Of a DNA stretch of 64,000 nt, positions 37,254 to 45,756 are shown one piece after another. The translations under genes and the position numbers were made by a program. Every line of letters starts with the position of its first letter. Position 1 is the stretch's first letter. Below the pieces are notes generated by a model. The model worked only from the letters and a program-made list of their open reading frames with translations, had not been told where the DNA came from and did not search any database. The stretch comes from Lachnobacterium bovis DSM 14045 (GTDB taxonomy: Bacteria; Bacillota; Clostridia; Lachnospirales; Lachnospiraceae), in contig NZ_FNPG01000008.1 of NCBI RefSeq assembly GCF_900107245.1, positions 62,001 through 126,000 of the forward strand, written 5' to 3'.

Positions 37254-38324
37254 ATGAAATCATTTTTGATACTTGAGGATGGAACTGTGTTCGAGGGACA
37301 AAATGTTGGCTCTACACAGGATGTAATTAGTGAGATAGTGTTTAATACCTCGATGACAGGATATTTAGAAGTTTTAACAGATCCGTCATACGCAGGCCAG
37401 GCAGTTGTGATGACATATCCTTTAATTGGTAATTATGGAATTACTCCTGATATGGAATCTAAAAAACCATGGCCAATGGGGTATGTAGTAAGGGAGTTGT
37501 CTAGAATTCCTAGTAATTTCCGTTCGGAAGGTACCATTCAGGACTTCCTGCAGAAAAATAATATTCATGGTATAACAGGTATTGATACTCGTGCATTGAC
37601 TAAAATCCTTCGTGAAAAAGGTACAATGAACGGTTTATTTACAGTTAATGAAAATTATAATCTTGATGAAATTATTCCTAAATTAAAAGAATATCACACA
37701 GGTGATGTTGTTTCTAAAGTGACATGTAAAGAAAAATCTATTTTAAAAGGCAATGGAAAAAAAGTAGCTTTATTAGATCTTGGAGCCAAGAAAAATATTG
37801 CCAAATCTTTAAATGAACGTGGATGTGAAGTTGTTATTTATCCAGCACACACTACAGCCGAAGAAATCTTAAATTCTAATCCAGACGGAATTATGTTAAG
37901 TAATGGACCTGGAGATCCAAAAGATTGTAAAACAATTATTGAAGAAATTAAAAAATTATATAATTCTGACATTCCAATTTTTGCTATATGTTTAGGACAT
38001 CAGCTTATGGCTCTAGCAACAGGTGCAGATACTCATAAGATGAAATATGGTCACAGAGGTGGCAATCATCCTGTAAAAGATTTAGCAACAGGAAGAGTAT
38101 ATATATCTTCTCAGAATCATGGATATGTTGTAGATACAGATACTTTAGATGAAAAAATTGCAAAACCTGCTTTTGTTAATGTAAACGACGGAACAAACGA
38201 AGGTTTAAGTTATGTAGGAAAAAATATTTTTACAGTTCAATTTCATCCAGAAGCTTGTCCAGGACCACAAGATTCATCATATTTATTTGATAGATTTATT
38301 GATATGATGGGAGGAGAAAAATAA
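37254..38324 (+). CDS. carA: Carbamoyl-phosphate synthase small (glutaminase) subunit
   Basis: A 356-residue class I amidotransferase supplying ammonia from glutamine for carbamoyl phosphate, used in pyrimidine and arginine synthesis. The N-terminal domain has LILEDGTVFEGQNVG and VFNTSMTGYLEVLTDPSYAGQ. The glutaminase domain has the nucleophile region IFAICLGHQLMALATGADTHKMKYGHRGGNHPVKD and the His-Glu pair in FTVQFHPEACPGPQDSSYLFDRF. Length is standard. Its stop codon overlaps the carB start (TAATG), so the two subunits are translationally coupled. Confidence 0.97.
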   Translation: MKSFLILEDGTVFEGQNVGSTQDVISEIVFNTSMTGYLEVLTDPSYAGQAVVMTYPLIGNYGITPDMESKKPWPMGYVVRELSRIPSNFRSEGTIQDFLQKNNIHGITGIDTRALTKILREKGTMNGLFTVNENYNLDEIIPKLKEYHTGDVVSKVTCKEKSILKGNGKKVALLDLGAKKNIAKSLNERGCEVVIYPAHTTAEEILNSNPDGIMLSNGPGDPKDCKTIIEEIKKLYNSDIPIFAICLGHQLMALATGADTHKMKYGHRGGNHPVKDLATGRVYISSQNHGYVVDTDTLDEKIAKPAFVNVNDGTNEGLSYVGKNIFTVQFHPEACPGPQDSSYLFDRFIDMMGGEK

Positions 38325-41300
38325 TGCCAAAGAATAATGCAATAAAAAAAGTTTTAGTTATAGGATCAGGCCCAATCGTTATTGGACAGGCTGCCGAATT
38401 TGATTATGCCGGAACACAGGCATGTAGATCACTTAAAGAAGAAGGAATCGAAGTTTGCTTAGTAAACTCAAATCCTGCTACAATCATGACAGATAAAGAG
38501 ATTGCAGATCAGGTATACATTGAGCCACTTGATTTAAAAGTTTTAAAAGAAATAATTATAAAAGAAAAACCAGATAGTATTTTACCAACACTAGGTGGAC
38601 AAGCAGGTTTAAACTTGGGTATGGAACTTGCTGAGTCAGGTTTTCTTGAAGAACATAATGTAAAATTAATTGGAACAACAGCTGAAACTATTTTCAAAGC
38701 AGAAGATAGACAAGCTTTTAAAGATACAATGGAAAAAATTGGTGAGCCAGTTGCAGCATCTTTAGTAGTAAAAAATGTTGAAGATGGTATTAAATTTACA
38801 AACACAATTGGTTACCCAGTAGTACTTCGTCCTGCCTTTACATTAGGAGGAAGCGGCGGTGGAATTGCTAATAATGAACAGGAACTTGTTGATATTTTGA
38901 CAAACGGTTTACGATTGAGTCGTGTTGGAGAAGTTCTTGTAGAACGCTGTATCGCTGGATGGAAAGAAGTAGAGTACGAAGTTATGCGTGATGCAAACGG
39001 AAACTGTATAACAGTTTGTAACATGGAAAACATCGATCCAGTAGGTGTACATACAGGTGATTCAATTGTAGTTGCACCTTCACAGACTCTTTCAGATAAA
39101 GAATACCAGATGCTTAGAAGCTCTGCATTAAACATTATAGATGAGTTAAAAATTACAGGTGGATGTAACGTTCAGTACGCATTAAATCCGGATTCATTTG
39201 AGTATTGTGTAATCGAAGTTAACCCTCGTGTATCAAGATCATCTGCTCTTGCTTCAAAAGCAACAGGATATCCGATAGCTAAAGTTACAGCTAAAATTGC
39301 TTTAGGATACAATCTAGATGAAATTGAAAACGCAATCACAAAGAAAACATATGCAAGTTTTGAGCCAATGCTTGATTACTGTGTAGTTAAGATTCCAAGA
39401 CTTCCATTTGATAAATTTATAACAGCTAAGAGAACACTTACAACTCAGATGAAGGCAACAGGTGAAGTTATGAGTATTTGTGATAACTTTGAAGGCGCCT
39501 TAATGAAAGCTATCAGATCACTTGAACAACATGTTGATTCAATGAGATCATATGATTTTACAAAGCTTTCAAAAGAAGAACTTTTAGAACAGTTAAAATT
39601 AGTTGATGATAGAAGAATTTGGGTAATTGCTGAAGCATTAAGAAAAGGAATCAGCTATGAACAAATTCATGAAATTACAAAAATTGATCTTTGGTTTATC
39701 GATAAAATTGCAATTCTTGTTGAAATGGAAAATAAATTAGAAAAAGAAGAATTGACAGTTGAACTTTTAAAAGAAGCAAAAAGAATTCAATTCCCAGATA
39801 ATGTAATTGCTGAGTTAACTAAGATTGATGAAGAAAAAATCAGACAGATGCGTTATGATAACAACATTGTGGCAGCATTTAAGATGGTTGATACATGTGC
39901 AGCTGAATTCGAAGCTGAGACACCATACTACTATTCAGTATACGGTAGTGAAAACGAAGCAGTGGAGACAAAACCAGAGAAGAAAGTATTAGTACTAGGT
40001 TCAGGTCCAATTCGAATTGGTCAAGGAGTAGAATTTGATTACTGTTCAGTTCACTGTACATGGGCATTCGCAAAAGAAGGATGGGAAACTGTTATCGTAA
40101 ACAATAACCCAGAGACAGTTTCAACTGACTTTGATATAGCGGATAAATTATATTTTGAACCATTAACAGCAGAAGATGTAGAAAGTATCGTAAACATCGA
40201 AAAACCAGACGGAGCAGTTGTTCAATTTGGTGGTCAGACAGCTATCAAATTAACAGAGGCGCTTATGAAAATGGGTGTAGAAATTCTTGGAACAAAAGCA
40301 GAAGATGTAGATGCTGCAGAAGATAGAGAACTTTTTGATGAAATACTTGAAAAGACACAGATTCCAAGAGCTGCAGGCGGAACAGTATTTACAGCAGATG
40401 AGGCTAAAGAAGTTGCAAATAGATTAGGCTACCCTGTATTAGTTCGTCCGTCATACGTTTTAGGTGGTCAAGGTATGCAGATTGCTTTCAATGACGAAGA
40501 AATCGAAGAATATATGGGTATCATTAATAGATATGCACAGGATCACCCAATTCTTGTAGATAAATACTTACAAGGAAAAGAAATCGAAGTTGATGCAGTT
40601 TGTGATGGAGAAGACATATTGATTCCAGGTATTATGGAACACATTGAAAGAACAGGTGTACACTCAGGTGATTCAATTTCTGTTTATCCAGCACCAACAA
40701 TTACAGATAAGGTTAGAGATACGATTGTAGAATATACAAAACGTTTAGCAAAAGCCTTACACGTAAAAGGATTGATAAATATTCAGTTTATTGATATGGA
40801 TGATGAGGTTTATGTAATCGAAGTTAACCCTCGTTCATCAAGAACTGTACCATATATCAGTAAAGTAACAGGTATACCAATTGTAGATTTAGCTACAAAA
40901 GTTATTTTAGGAGAGACAATCAAGAGTTTAGGTTATGAGCCAGGATTAGCACCAACAGCAGATTATATTGCAATTAAGATGCCAGTATTCTCATTTGAAA
41001 AATTAAGAGGAGCTGAGATTTCACTTGGACCAGAAATGAAATCTACAGGTGAGTGTTTAGGTATTGCAAAAGACTTTAATGAAGCATTATATAAAGCATT
41101 CTTAGGTGCAGGTGTTGTTTTACCAAAACATAAACAAATGATTATGACAGTAAAAGATGCTGACAAAGAAGAAGCAGTAGGAGTTGCAAGAAGATTTGCA
41201 AATTTAGGATATAAGATTTACGCAACAAGAAGTACTGCAAAATATTTAAATGATAATGGTATTGAGGCACTTAGAATCAATAAGATTTCTCAGGAATCAC

Positions 41301-41527
41301 CAAACGTTATGGATTTGATTTTAGGACACAAGATTGATTTGGTAATCGATACTCCAACACAAGGTGGAGATAAATCAAGAGATGGATTCTTAATTAGACG
41401 AAACGCTATTGAGACAGGTGTCAACTGTTTAACATCACTTGATACAGCTAATGCATTAGCAAGAGCAATGGAAACTGCAAATGGAAAATTAACACCAGTT
41501 GATATTGCAAAAGTAAAAAATGCCTAA
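38324..41527 (+). CDS. carB: Carbamoyl-phosphate synthase large subunit
   Basis: The 1067-residue synthetase subunit with two ATP-grasp halves. Half 1 opens KKVLVIGSGPIVIGQAAEFDYAGTQACRSLKEEG and contains RPAFTLGGSGGGIANN and VIEVNPRVSRSSALASKATGYPIA. Half 2 opens KKVLVLGSGPIRIGQGVEFDYCSVHC and contains RPSYVLGGQGMQIAF and VIEVNPRSSRTVPYISKVTGIPIV. The C-terminal MGS-like allosteric domain starts near residue 935 (VARRFANLGYKIYATRSTAKYL and DLVIDTPTQGG). It produces carbamoyl phosphate with the ammonia channelled from CarA. All expected parts are present. Confidence 0.98.
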   Translation: MPKNNAIKKVLVIGSGPIVIGQAAEFDYAGTQACRSLKEEGIEVCLVNSNPATIMTDKEIADQVYIEPLDLKVLKEIIIKEKPDSILPTLGGQAGLNLGMELAESGFLEEHNVKLIGTTAETIFKAEDRQAFKDTMEKIGEPVAASLVVKNVEDGIKFTNTIGYPVVLRPAFTLGGSGGGIANNEQELVDILTNGLRLSRVGEVLVERCIAGWKEVEYEVMRDANGNCITVCNMENIDPVGVHTGDSIVVAPSQTLSDKEYQMLRSSALNIIDELKITGGCNVQYALNPDSFEYCVIEVNPRVSRSSALASKATGYPIAKVTAKIALGYNLDEIENAITKKTYASFEPMLDYCVVKIPRLPFDKFITAKRTLTTQMKATGEVMSICDNFEGALMKAIRSLEQHVDSMRSYDFTKLSKEELLEQLKLVDDRRIWVIAEALRKGISYEQIHEITKIDLWFIDKIAILVEMENKLEKEELTVELLKEAKRIQFPDNVIAELTKIDEEKIRQMRYDNNIVAAFKMVDTCAAEFEAETPYYYSVYGSENEAVETKPEKKVLVLGSGPIRIGQGVEFDYCSVHCTWAFAKEGWETVIVNNNPETVSTDFDIADKLYFEPLTAEDVESIVNIEKPDGAVVQFGGQTAIKLTEALMKMGVEILGTKAEDVDAAEDRELFDEILEKTQIPRAAGGTVFTADEAKEVANRLGYPVLVRPSYVLGGQGMQIAFNDEEIEEYMGIINRYAQDHPILVDKYLQGKEIEVDAVCDGEDILIPGIMEHIERTGVHSGDSISVYPAPTITDKVRDTIVEYTKRLAKALHVKGLINIQFIDMDDEVYVIEVNPRSSRTVPYISKVTGIPIVDLATKVILGETIKSLGYEPGLAPTADYIAIKMPVFSFEKLRGAEISLGPEMKSTGECLGIAKDFNEALYKAFLGAGVVLPKHKQMIMTVKDADKEEAVGVARRFANLGYKIYATRSTAKYLNDNGIEALRINKISQESPNVMDLILGHKIDLVIDTPTQGGDKSRDGFLIRRNAIETGVNCLTSLDTANALARAMETANGKLTPVDIAKVKNA

Positions 41528-41555
41528 GAACCTAAAGCTTACGTAAAAAGGACTA

Positions 41556-41588
41556 TACTAAAAATGTACTAAAAATGTACTAAAAATA
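41556..41588. repeat. Three tandem 11-bp repeats
   Basis: TACTAAAAATG occurs at 41556-41566 and 41567-41577, and as TACTAAAAATA at 41578-41588, directly before the second palindromic element. Non-coding, 29 bp after carB. Confidence 0.85.
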
Positions 41589-41592
41589 TATG

Positions 41593-41645
41593 TGCCGACC
41601 CTAAAGGTTAGTTAAAAACTAACGATTAGAGGTCGGCATTATTTT
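41593..41645. repeat. Palindromic repeat element, copy 2, acting as terminator
   Basis: TGCCGACC (41593-41600) and GGTCGGCA (41631-41638) enclose an inner stem GTTAGTT/AACTAAC (41607-41613, 41617-41623). A TTATTTTAT tail follows. The 3' half shares ACTAACGATTRGAGGTCGG with the element at 25361-25412. It lies between convergent carB and the HD-GYP-like gene and probably terminates at least the rightward transcript. Confidence 0.75.
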
Positions 41646-41683
41646 ATCTGCGAATGTATCGAAAAATGGTTAAAATAAATTGT

Positions 41684-42832
41684 TCAACTAGATCTTTTAA
41701 ATTTACTAAGCATAGAATTTAGATAAGGATCAGATTGAAACTGTTTTAAGGTATCATCATCAAATTTTATTCTATTATCCATGGTTTTCATAGAGTCGTA
41801 AATTTGAATATATTTATATGTCCTAGGATCGTTTAAATCGTATATTTTGTTATCTATAAGTCTTAAAATAACTGGCTTCATAAAATTTTCATTATTTTCT
41901 TCAAGAACAATAGCTGCATCTCCGGTAGTTAAATCAATACAAGCTCCTTTTGGCATAATATGAATAACTTTAGATAGAGCATCAACAATTTTTTTGCTAT
42001 ATTTGTTTTGTTCTGCGTATAAGAATTTCATTGCAGTGACATCAGATAAAGGTGTATGATTAATATTCATAGCAGTTAATTGATCAAATGCGTTAGCAAC
42101 TTTTAAAATATTAGATAAGTATTCATTCATTTTTGAAGGCTTAGGTTTGATTTTATCATTGCTTGTAGAAAGAATGTAATATTCTACTAAATCAATGGCA
42201 TCAATCGGGAAAAGTAATTTTTTATCTTGTTGCTTTAAATAATCAAGCCCTTTTTCCATGGAGATCTGTATTAATTCTTTATCGTTGGCACTCAGCCAGG
42301 TCCCTTTTCTAGCAATGTTGTCAGGAATAAAAAGATTACCAAAATTAGATAAAAATGCTGCAGAAATAAGAGTTTTTTGGTATCTATAATCTAATTTTAA
42401 ATATTTAGATATTAATGCACACAAAATTGCTACACTCACCCCATGCTTATAAACATAATCATCAGGGGAGCGCATATTTTGTACAAAATTGATAGGATGA
42501 TTCAAAGAACCATAAATCTTAATAATTTGTTCAACAAGTGGATTAAATTTATCGGAGAGTTTCCCATTTTTTAAATTATCAAGAGATTCCTTGTAACTAA
42601 AAACAAAAACAGTTTGATTTTTTTCAAATTCTATATCTTCAGCAGATAGTGGTGGAACGGGTTCTGCCGGTTCTAAAATATAAACTCCAATTAAGCCAAA
42701 ATTTGAAATACTACTAATAATTGTAGAAGTTATTTTTGAGTCTCTTTCATATAACAAAACACCGGTTTTATTATAAATAGGTTTTGCAAGTCGCATATTT
42801 GGTGTTAAATTTTCAGAACGAACAAACAGCAC
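41684..42832 (-). CDS. HD-GYP-like protein with degenerate catalytic motifs
   Basis: A 382-residue protein with GTG start at 42832, preceded by AGGAGG 8 nt upstream. The N-terminal part (LTPNMRLAKPIYNKTGVLLYERDSKIT) is the extension usual in HD-GYP proteins, and the C-terminal end (HIMPKGACIDLTTGDAAIVLEEN, FMKPVILRL) matches the tail that follows the HD-GYP domain. Between them the fold-defining helices are recognisable: KHGVSVAILCALISKYL keeps His130. The metal-binding HDIGK position reads SNFGN (162-166), and the HHERxDGxGYP loop is replaced by EYYILSTSNDKIKP (217-230). It is therefore unlikely to hydrolyse cyclic di-GMP; a binding or scaffold role is possible. Confidence 0.75.
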   Translation of the reverse strand: MLFVRSENLTPNMRLAKPIYNKTGVLLYERDSKITSTIISSISNFGLIGVYILEPAEPVPPLSAEDIEFEKNQTVFVFSYKESLDNLKNGKLSDKFNPLVEQIIKIYGSLNHPINFVQNMRSPDDYVYKHGVSVAILCALISKYLKLDYRYQKTLISAAFLSNFGNLFIPDNIARKGTWLSANDKELIQISMEKGLDYLKQQDKKLLFPIDAIDLVEYYILSTSNDKIKPKPSKMNEYLSNILKVANAFDQLTAMNINHTPLSDVTAMKFLYAEQNKYSKKIVDALSKVIHIMPKGACIDLTTGDAAIVLEENNENFMKPVILRLIDNKIYDLNDPRTYKYIQIYDSMKTMDNRIKFDDDTLKQFQSDPYLNSMLSKFKRSS

Positions 42833-43028
42833 TATTGATTCCTCCTTCTACAAATGTATTGTATAAAATTCTTTTTAGCTTGGTTGAAACAAAACATACA
42901 ATCTGTTATTATATTATTTGAATAATTTATTTTAAGAATACACGAGTTACATTGTATTTATCGGCTGTTTTTTAAAATGAATGAAAAAGTAACTTGAAAT
43001 TTAGGCTAGAAAGAAAGATAGGTAGGGA

Positions 43029-44177
43029 ATGAGAAAAAAATTAATCACATCATTACTAATGTTAAGCATAGTTTGCAGTTGTAACGTTAATGTTGTAAGT
43101 ATCAACGCTGCAGGCATGGGATCAGTTTCTAAAGATGAGTTAATTAAACAGAAACAAGAATCAGATAAAAAAGCTAAGGAATTAGAACAGCAGAAGAATC
43201 AGCATAAACAGCAACTAGATGGTTCTAATAATCAGATGGCAAAAGTGTCTGATTCAATCAAGAATACTAATGATAAAATATCTAAAGTTCAAAAAGATAT
43301 TAATGATACCCAAAAAAAATTAGAAAAAGCTAAAGAAGATGCTAAAGAAAGATATGAGCAGATGAAATATCGTATCAAATATATATATGAGAATTCATCT
43401 TCGAATACTATCTCAGAATTGCTATATGCTAAAAACATGTCCGAATTTTTGGATAAAATGCAATTTGCGGCAGATATTTATGATTTTGATAAGAAAGCAA
43501 TAGAAGAATATAAACAAGAGCTTTCTAAAATAAACGGTTATCAAGAAAAATTAAAGAAAGATCAGGAAACATTAAGGAAACAGCAATCAGCTTTAAAACA
43601 ACAGGAGTCTCAACTTAACGAGAACATAAAAAATCAACAAAACAATCTTCAAAATGCACAAAATGCATATAATAGTCAAGTTAATCAATCAAAAGAACTT
43701 GATAAAAAGATTAAAGATATGGAAGCTTACGAGAAGAAACTTGAAGAAGAAAGAGCTAAAGAGGTTGCAAAAGCACAGCAGAAAAATCCTAATCCGCAAC
43801 CTTCTGGCACACCTATCACAAGTGGACCTACACAGGTAAGTTCTTCAGAAGAAGTTTTACTTGGAGCAATTATTCAATGTGAAGCTGGAGGAGAACCGTA
43901 TGCAGGTAAGTTAGCGGTTGGAAGTGTAATTATCAATCGTGTGCATAGCCCTAGATTCCCAAATTCATTAACAGGAGTAATTTATCAAAGTGGTCAATTT
44001 ACACCTGCAAGAAGTGGAAGACTAGCACTTGTTTTACAAAGTGGCAGGGTAGATGCAAGCTGTATGCAAGCGGCAAGAGAAGTATTAGCAGGCAAAATAA
44101 CGATAAACTGTCTGTATTTTTGCATGAATTACGGTGGGGTTAAAGGCACTGTGATTGGTAATCAAGTCTTTTATTAA
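43029..44177 (+). CDS. Secreted coiled-coil protein with SleB-type cell-wall hydrolase domain
   Basis: A 382-residue exported protein. The signal peptide (MRKKLITSLLMLSIV...) is probably cut after Ala28; a cysteine at 16 does not fit a good lipobox. Residues ~35-245 form a long Lys/Gln/Glu-rich coiled coil of the PcsB/CwlO-type, followed by a Pro/Ser/Thr linker (NPNPQPSGTPITSGP). The C-terminal ~110 residues form the Hydrolase_2/SleB domain: EVLLGAIIQCEAGGEPYAGKLAVGSVIINRV with the likely catalytic Glu285, then FPNSLTGVIYQSGQFTPARSG. SleB enzymes are lytic transglycosylases in spore germination or wall turnover. The coiled coil suggests control by a membrane partner such as FtsEX, which is inference. 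Confidence 0.87.
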   Translation: MRKKLITSLLMLSIVCSCNVNVVSINAAGMGSVSKDELIKQKQESDKKAKELEQQKNQHKQQLDGSNNQMAKVSDSIKNTNDKISKVQKDINDTQKKLEKAKEDAKERYEQMKYRIKYIYENSSSNTISELLYAKNMSEFLDKMQFAADIYDFDKKAIEEYKQELSKINGYQEKLKKDQETLRKQQSALKQQESQLNENIKNQQNNLQNAQNAYNSQVNQSKELDKKIKDMEAYEKKLEEERAKEVAKAQQKNPNPQPSGTPITSGPTQVSSSEEVLLGAIIQCEAGGEPYAGKLAVGSVIINRVHSPRFPNSLTGVIYQSGQFTPARSGRLALVLQSGRVDASCMQAAREVLAGKITINCLYFCMNYGGVKGTVIGNQVFY

Positions 44178-44242
44178 TTTTTATACTAAATGATTTAAAC
44201 ATTGATTTAAAAAAAATCAAATGTTTGCTATAAAGATATTTG

Positions 44243-44314
44243 TATCACCTCCGATAATCTATATGACTATTATTATTTTTTTACGGAGTAGTCATGTAAT
44301 TAAAGGAGGTGATA
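44243..44314 (+). promoter_or_regulatory. Hairpin pairing a ribosome binding site with an upstream anti-SD copy
   Basis: TATCACCTCC (44243-44252) is perfectly complementary to GGAGGTGATA (44305-44314), the ribosome binding site of the next gene. Further pairs TAAT (44255-44258) with ATTA (44299-44302), and ATGACTA (44263-44269) with TAGTCAT (44289-44295), extend the structure; a 19-nt loop remains. ATCACCTCC equals the 3' end of 16S rRNA. In this fold translation of the following gene should be blocked until the stem opens. Confidence 0.75.
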
Positions 44315-44317
44315 TGT

Positions 44318-45331
44318 ATGTATAGCACTACAATTCGTTCAAACAATCTTCATAATGACACACACTACATAGTGACTCCCCAAAATAATAAAAAACAGAA
44401 TAGAAAAAATAATGAACCGTTGAAATCAATTGCTGCTGATGATATTAGGGGTATTGTTGACAGAAATGTTGAAAGCAGGAAAAACAATGCTAGGCGTCAA
44501 GCATGGAAGCTGGTATCAGATGCCTGGAAGAAAGATGAAGATTTGCAGAAATCTAAACGAAAGGTTTCAGATGAAATGAAATCTAAGAGAACAGAAATAA
44601 ATGACGAAAACGAGATAATAAAAGAAATAAAGGAACAAAAAGAAGCTTTAAAGAAAGAATATGGCATTGAAGACGATTCGGAAGAACAAAAGACATTAAA
44701 TCTGTTGTGCAAATACCAAAATAATATGCATGGATTAGCGAATGATTCTTTTTCTGAAGAAGAAAGAGAAAAACTAAAAAATATAAATACAGCTGATTTG
44801 ACAGAGTATCAGAAAAGAATTTTAACCTTGAATTCAAAAGAGATAGTTTCGAAAACAAAAATAGGAGATAACAAGAAAATTCTTGAAGTATATACACACG
44901 TTAGAAGAGACCTTATTCAAACAGAGCTTAAGAGCCAGAATATGGTAAAAGCTTCTAGAGCATCGGATGAAATTAAAGAATTGGCAAATAAGGATTTAGT
45001 TTCTTTTCTAGTTAGCGAAGTAAAAAACAAGATAGATGAAGAGAATAAAGAAAAACAAAAAGAGATACAAGAATCAAAAGAGAAAAAGATTGAAGAACAA
45101 AGAAATTCTACTAATATGAAAGACAAGTCAAGAGAATTAAGAGATGAGAAGGAAAAAGAAGACGTTATTTTTAATTCATCAAATGCTATGAAACAAATTA
45201 GTAGTATTGAAGGACAAAAAAATGAAAACAAGAGAATGAGTGAAATTCAGATACAGATAGAAGGCGTATTAAAAGAAAATCAGATTTTGAACGAAGATTT
45301 AAAGGGAATAGAAATTGATTTAAATTATTAA
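44318..45331 (+). CDS. Coiled-coil protein of unknown function
   Basis: A 337-residue, very charged protein without signal peptide or membrane segment. Most of the chain is predicted coiled coil (KRKVSDEMKSKRTEINDENEIIKEIKEQKEALKKEYG and EVKNKIDEENKEKQKEIQESKEKKIEEQRN). The N-terminal ~70 residues are polar with a conserved-looking DDIRGIVDRNVESRKNNARRQAWKLVSDAWKKD. I do not recognise the family. ATG 44318 lies 8 nt after a perfect GGAGGTGAT, which is buried in the hairpin above; a GTG at 44309 would overlap that site. It is followed by its own terminator, and its neighbour upstream is a wall hydrolase, which gives no firm functional link. Confidence 0.75.
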   Translation: MYSTTIRSNNLHNDTHYIVTPQNNKKQNRKNNEPLKSIAADDIRGIVDRNVESRKNNARRQAWKLVSDAWKKDEDLQKSKRKVSDEMKSKRTEINDENEIIKEIKEQKEALKKEYGIEDDSEEQKTLNLLCKYQNNMHGLANDSFSEEEREKLKNINTADLTEYQKRILTLNSKEIVSKTKIGDNKKILEVYTHVRRDLIQTELKSQNMVKASRASDEIKELANKDLVSFLVSEVKNKIDEENKEKQKEIQESKEKKIEEQRNSTNMKDKSRELRDEKEKEDVIFNSSNAMKQISSIEGQKNENKRMSEIQIQIEGVLKENQILNEDLKGIEIDLNY

Positions 45332-45336
45332 GATAA

Positions 45337-45380
45337 ATAGGTGCTCAGAGTCACTTAATGATTCGGGCACCTATTTTTTT
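45337..45380 (+). terminator. Terminator of the coiled-coil gene
   Basis: ATAGGTGC and GCACCTAT form the base of a stem that continues as GAGTCA/TGATTC, followed by a U-run. Confidence 0.9.
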
Positions 45381-45443
45381 GAGAACAAAGTTGTATATTG
45401 TATACAAGAAACTAAATAAATTTACTGTATACTATGGTGCAAA

Positions 45444-45614
45444 ATGAAAAAACGAAAAAAACGAAATTCCACAAAATCAACAAAAAATATGAAGAAAGTG
45501 CAAAGAAACTATAAAAAACAAACAAACAGTGAAAACGTTTTAGTGATTAAATCACCTTCGAATGATAAAAAATTAACAAATATTAGTGCAAAAATTTGCC
45601 AAAAAGCTATTTAA
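45444..45614 (+). CDS. Possible small basic protein (56 aa)
   Basis: ATG 45444 to TAA 45612-45614 encodes 56 residues, starting MKKRKKRNSTKSTKNMKKVQRNYKKQ and ending ISAKICQKAI. It is strongly basic (about a third Lys/Arg). No good ribosome binding site precedes it (ACTATGGTGCAAA), and the A-rich composition alone could produce such a frame. It lies in the 425-bp gap before the thiolase operon. Reported as a possibility only. Confidence 0.28.
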   Translation: MKKRKKRNSTKSTKNMKKVQRNYKKQTNSENVLVIKSPSNDKKLTNISAKICQKAI

Positions 45615-45661
45615 TAAAAACCAAAAAGCTATGTCAAGCCATTATTATCTGATAATTTAAA

Positions 45662-45690
45662 TTGATTTTGGGCCTAGAATGTGGTAAAAT
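45662..45690 (+). promoter_or_regulatory. Promoter of the butyrate operon
   Basis: TTGATT (45662-45667), 17 bp, TAAAAT (45685-45690). The start near 45697 gives a leader of about 60 nt before the thiolase ATG. Confidence 0.68.
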
Positions 45691-45756
45691 TCAATTGTTA
45701 AAAAATTAACAGCAGAACAAAAATTATGGTATATGACGTTAAAAGGAGAAGAGAAC

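Noticed and set aside
44314-44325. ATG at 44314 as a start codon
   Set aside because: It reads only two further codons before TAG, in a different frame from the coiled-coil protein.
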